The notes beneath the pieces are model-generated. The model was given only the letters and a program-made list of their open reading frames with translations. It was not told the origin of the DNA and did not search any database. The translations under genes were made by a program, and so were the position numbers. A stretch of 64,000 nucleotides of DNA from Nonomuraea rhodomycinica (GTDB lineage: Bacteria; Actinomycetota; Actinomycetes; Streptosporangiales; Streptosporangiaceae): positions 80,711 to 144,710 of the forward strand of contig NZ_JABWGO010000005.1 of NCBI RefSeq assembly GCF_013363995.1. Reading direction: 5' to 3'. Each line of letters begins with the position of its first letter. Positions within the stretch are counted from its first letter, which is position 1. Of this stretch, positions 63,355-64,000 are shown in pieces.

Positions 63355-63654
63355 TCAGGCCGCGCACTCCCGGCAGACCTGCTGGCCGTTCTTCTCCGAG
63401 GCCAGCTGGCTGCGGTGGTGCACGAGGAAGCAGCGCGAGCACGTGAACTCGTCGGCCTGGCGCGGGATCACCCGCAGGCTGAGCTCCTCGTTGGACAGAT
63501 CGGCGCCGGGCAGCTCCAGCGACTCGGCGAGGTCGGTCTCGTCGATGTCGATGCTGCCGGACGACTTGTCGGTGCGCCTGGCCTGCAGTTCCTGCAGGCT
63601 GTCCTCACCGAGGTCGTCGTCTGTCTTGCGCGGGCTGTCGTAGTCGGTAGCCAT
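63355..63654 (-). CDS. DUF4193 protein
   Basis: A 99-residue acidic protein beginning MATDYDSPRKTDDDLGEDSL and ending with a zinc-ribbon-like pair FTCSRCFLVHHRSQL ... QVCRECA. This is the pattern of DUF4193, an actinobacteria-specific family often encoded near dut. The four cysteines suggest a bound metal. Function unknown. ATG 63654; an AT-richer promoter region of about 280 bases (63655-63937) without other recognisable features lies upstream. Confidence 0.92.
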   Translation of the reverse strand: MATDYDSPRKTDDDLGEDSLQELQARRTDKSSGSIDIDETDLAESLELPGADLSNEELSLRVIPRQADEFTCSRCFLVHHRSQLASEKNGQQVCRECAA

Positions 63655-63937
63655 GGTGCTACTCCATCCCCCTCATCCATATGTCGTCGCGCGAACCGCG
63701 CGTCTTCTAACGTCCGGCAGGTGCGTCTTGTGCCCGCTCCGGCGGGGAGATTTTGCATCGGTACCCCGGTTGAACGAACACTGAACCTCCCAACACGCCA
63801 GGGCCCTCTGCCATCGGCAATGGTTAGCCAAATATGGCCAAACGCACAGCCTGGCGTCGCGCACCACCGTGTTCGACGGCACATCCAACCACATGTGCGG
63901 CAAGAACGAGACGCCCCCACCCGACCAACACGCCGGA

Positions 63938-64000
63938 TCAGCGGCTCGGAAGCCGAATGGTCACCACAAGTCCTCCGCCCTCCCGCGGCACGGCGGTCAC
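63938..64000 (-). CDS. Probable histidine kinase, last 20 residues
   Basis: Reading leftward from the window edge, one minus frame gives TAVPREGGGLVVTIRLPSR and TGA at 63938. This matches the usual final strand of HATPase domains in sensor kinases (...GGxFxxxLPxR). The rest lies outside the window, so the call is tentative. Confidence 0.45.
   Translation of the reverse strand: MTAVPREGGGLVVTIRLPSR

Noticed and set aside
63673-63903. Minus-strand 76-residue ORF upstream of DUF4193
   Set aside because: No ribosome binding site, no motif, overlapping the likely promoter of the DUF4193 gene.

Overview
The window comes from a very GC-rich actinomycete. Third codon positions are almost all G or C, starts are often GTG, and many genes overlap as ATGA, GTGA or TGATG. 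The gene families (DUF4193, DUF3710, DUF3159, DUF4235, DUF1707, CeoB/CeoC, GH15 trehalase-like, Pnkp/Hen1, enediyne-type PKS) suggest the Streptosporangiales, perhaps a Nonomuraea-like genus. That placement is inference, and no rRNA or tRNA gene is visible to test it.

Layout. 0-0.8 kb: end of a secreted protein with two almost identical NPCBM domains. 1-9.8 kb: TSUP transporter, aconitase with a complex promoter, DUF457 membrane protein, PadR regulator with a DUF1707 partner, GH15 enzyme, and a frameshifted NUDIX gene. 9.9-18.3 kb: a compact minus-strand operon of flavoprotein monooxygenase, enediyne-type iterative PKS (KS-AT-ACP-KR-DH-PPTase), E10-type thioesterase and methyltransferase, without the E3/E4/E5 genes of true enediyne cassettes. 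18.7-22.2 kb: membrane-anchored protein and PQQ-propeller protein. 22.3-30.4 kb: two convergent carotenoid operons (CruF, CrtD-like desaturase, glycosyltransferase, CrtA-like oxygenase / CrtE, CrtI, CrtB). No lycopene cyclase is present, so an acyclic, hydroxylated, probably keto and glycosylated carotenoid is predicted.

30.5-32.4 kb: an AT-richer islet between a truncated and an intact copy of mug. 32.4-37.5 kb: a hydrolase remnant, a sugar transporter, and a response regulator with two DesK-type kinases, one of which has lost its phosphoacceptor histidine. 37.6-44.1 kb: a GH18-like anchored protein, an LLM-class oxidoreductase and the Hen1-Pnkp RNA repair pair. 44-48.3 kb: small proteins, a methyltransferase, a deleted IS5-like element (MITE-like) lodged in the stop codon of marR, and a divergent SMP-30-like secreted protein. 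48.3-64 kb: mostly conserved chromosome: TRAM methyltransferase, KimA-like potassium transporter, CeoB/CeoC, the DUF3710-dut operon, an AI-2E family protein, ValS, OtsA, an EcsC-like protein, DUF4193, and the last codons of a probable histidine kinase.

A theme across the window is short in-frame tandem repeats. They lie inside genes (PadR, glycosyltransferase, CrtA-like, GH18-like, AI-2E, NPCBM) and, more unusually, at translationally coupled gene junctions (CrtD-GT, CrtE-CrtI, kinase-regulator). At two of these junctions repeat expansion has produced small ORFs that keep stop-start overlaps at both ends.
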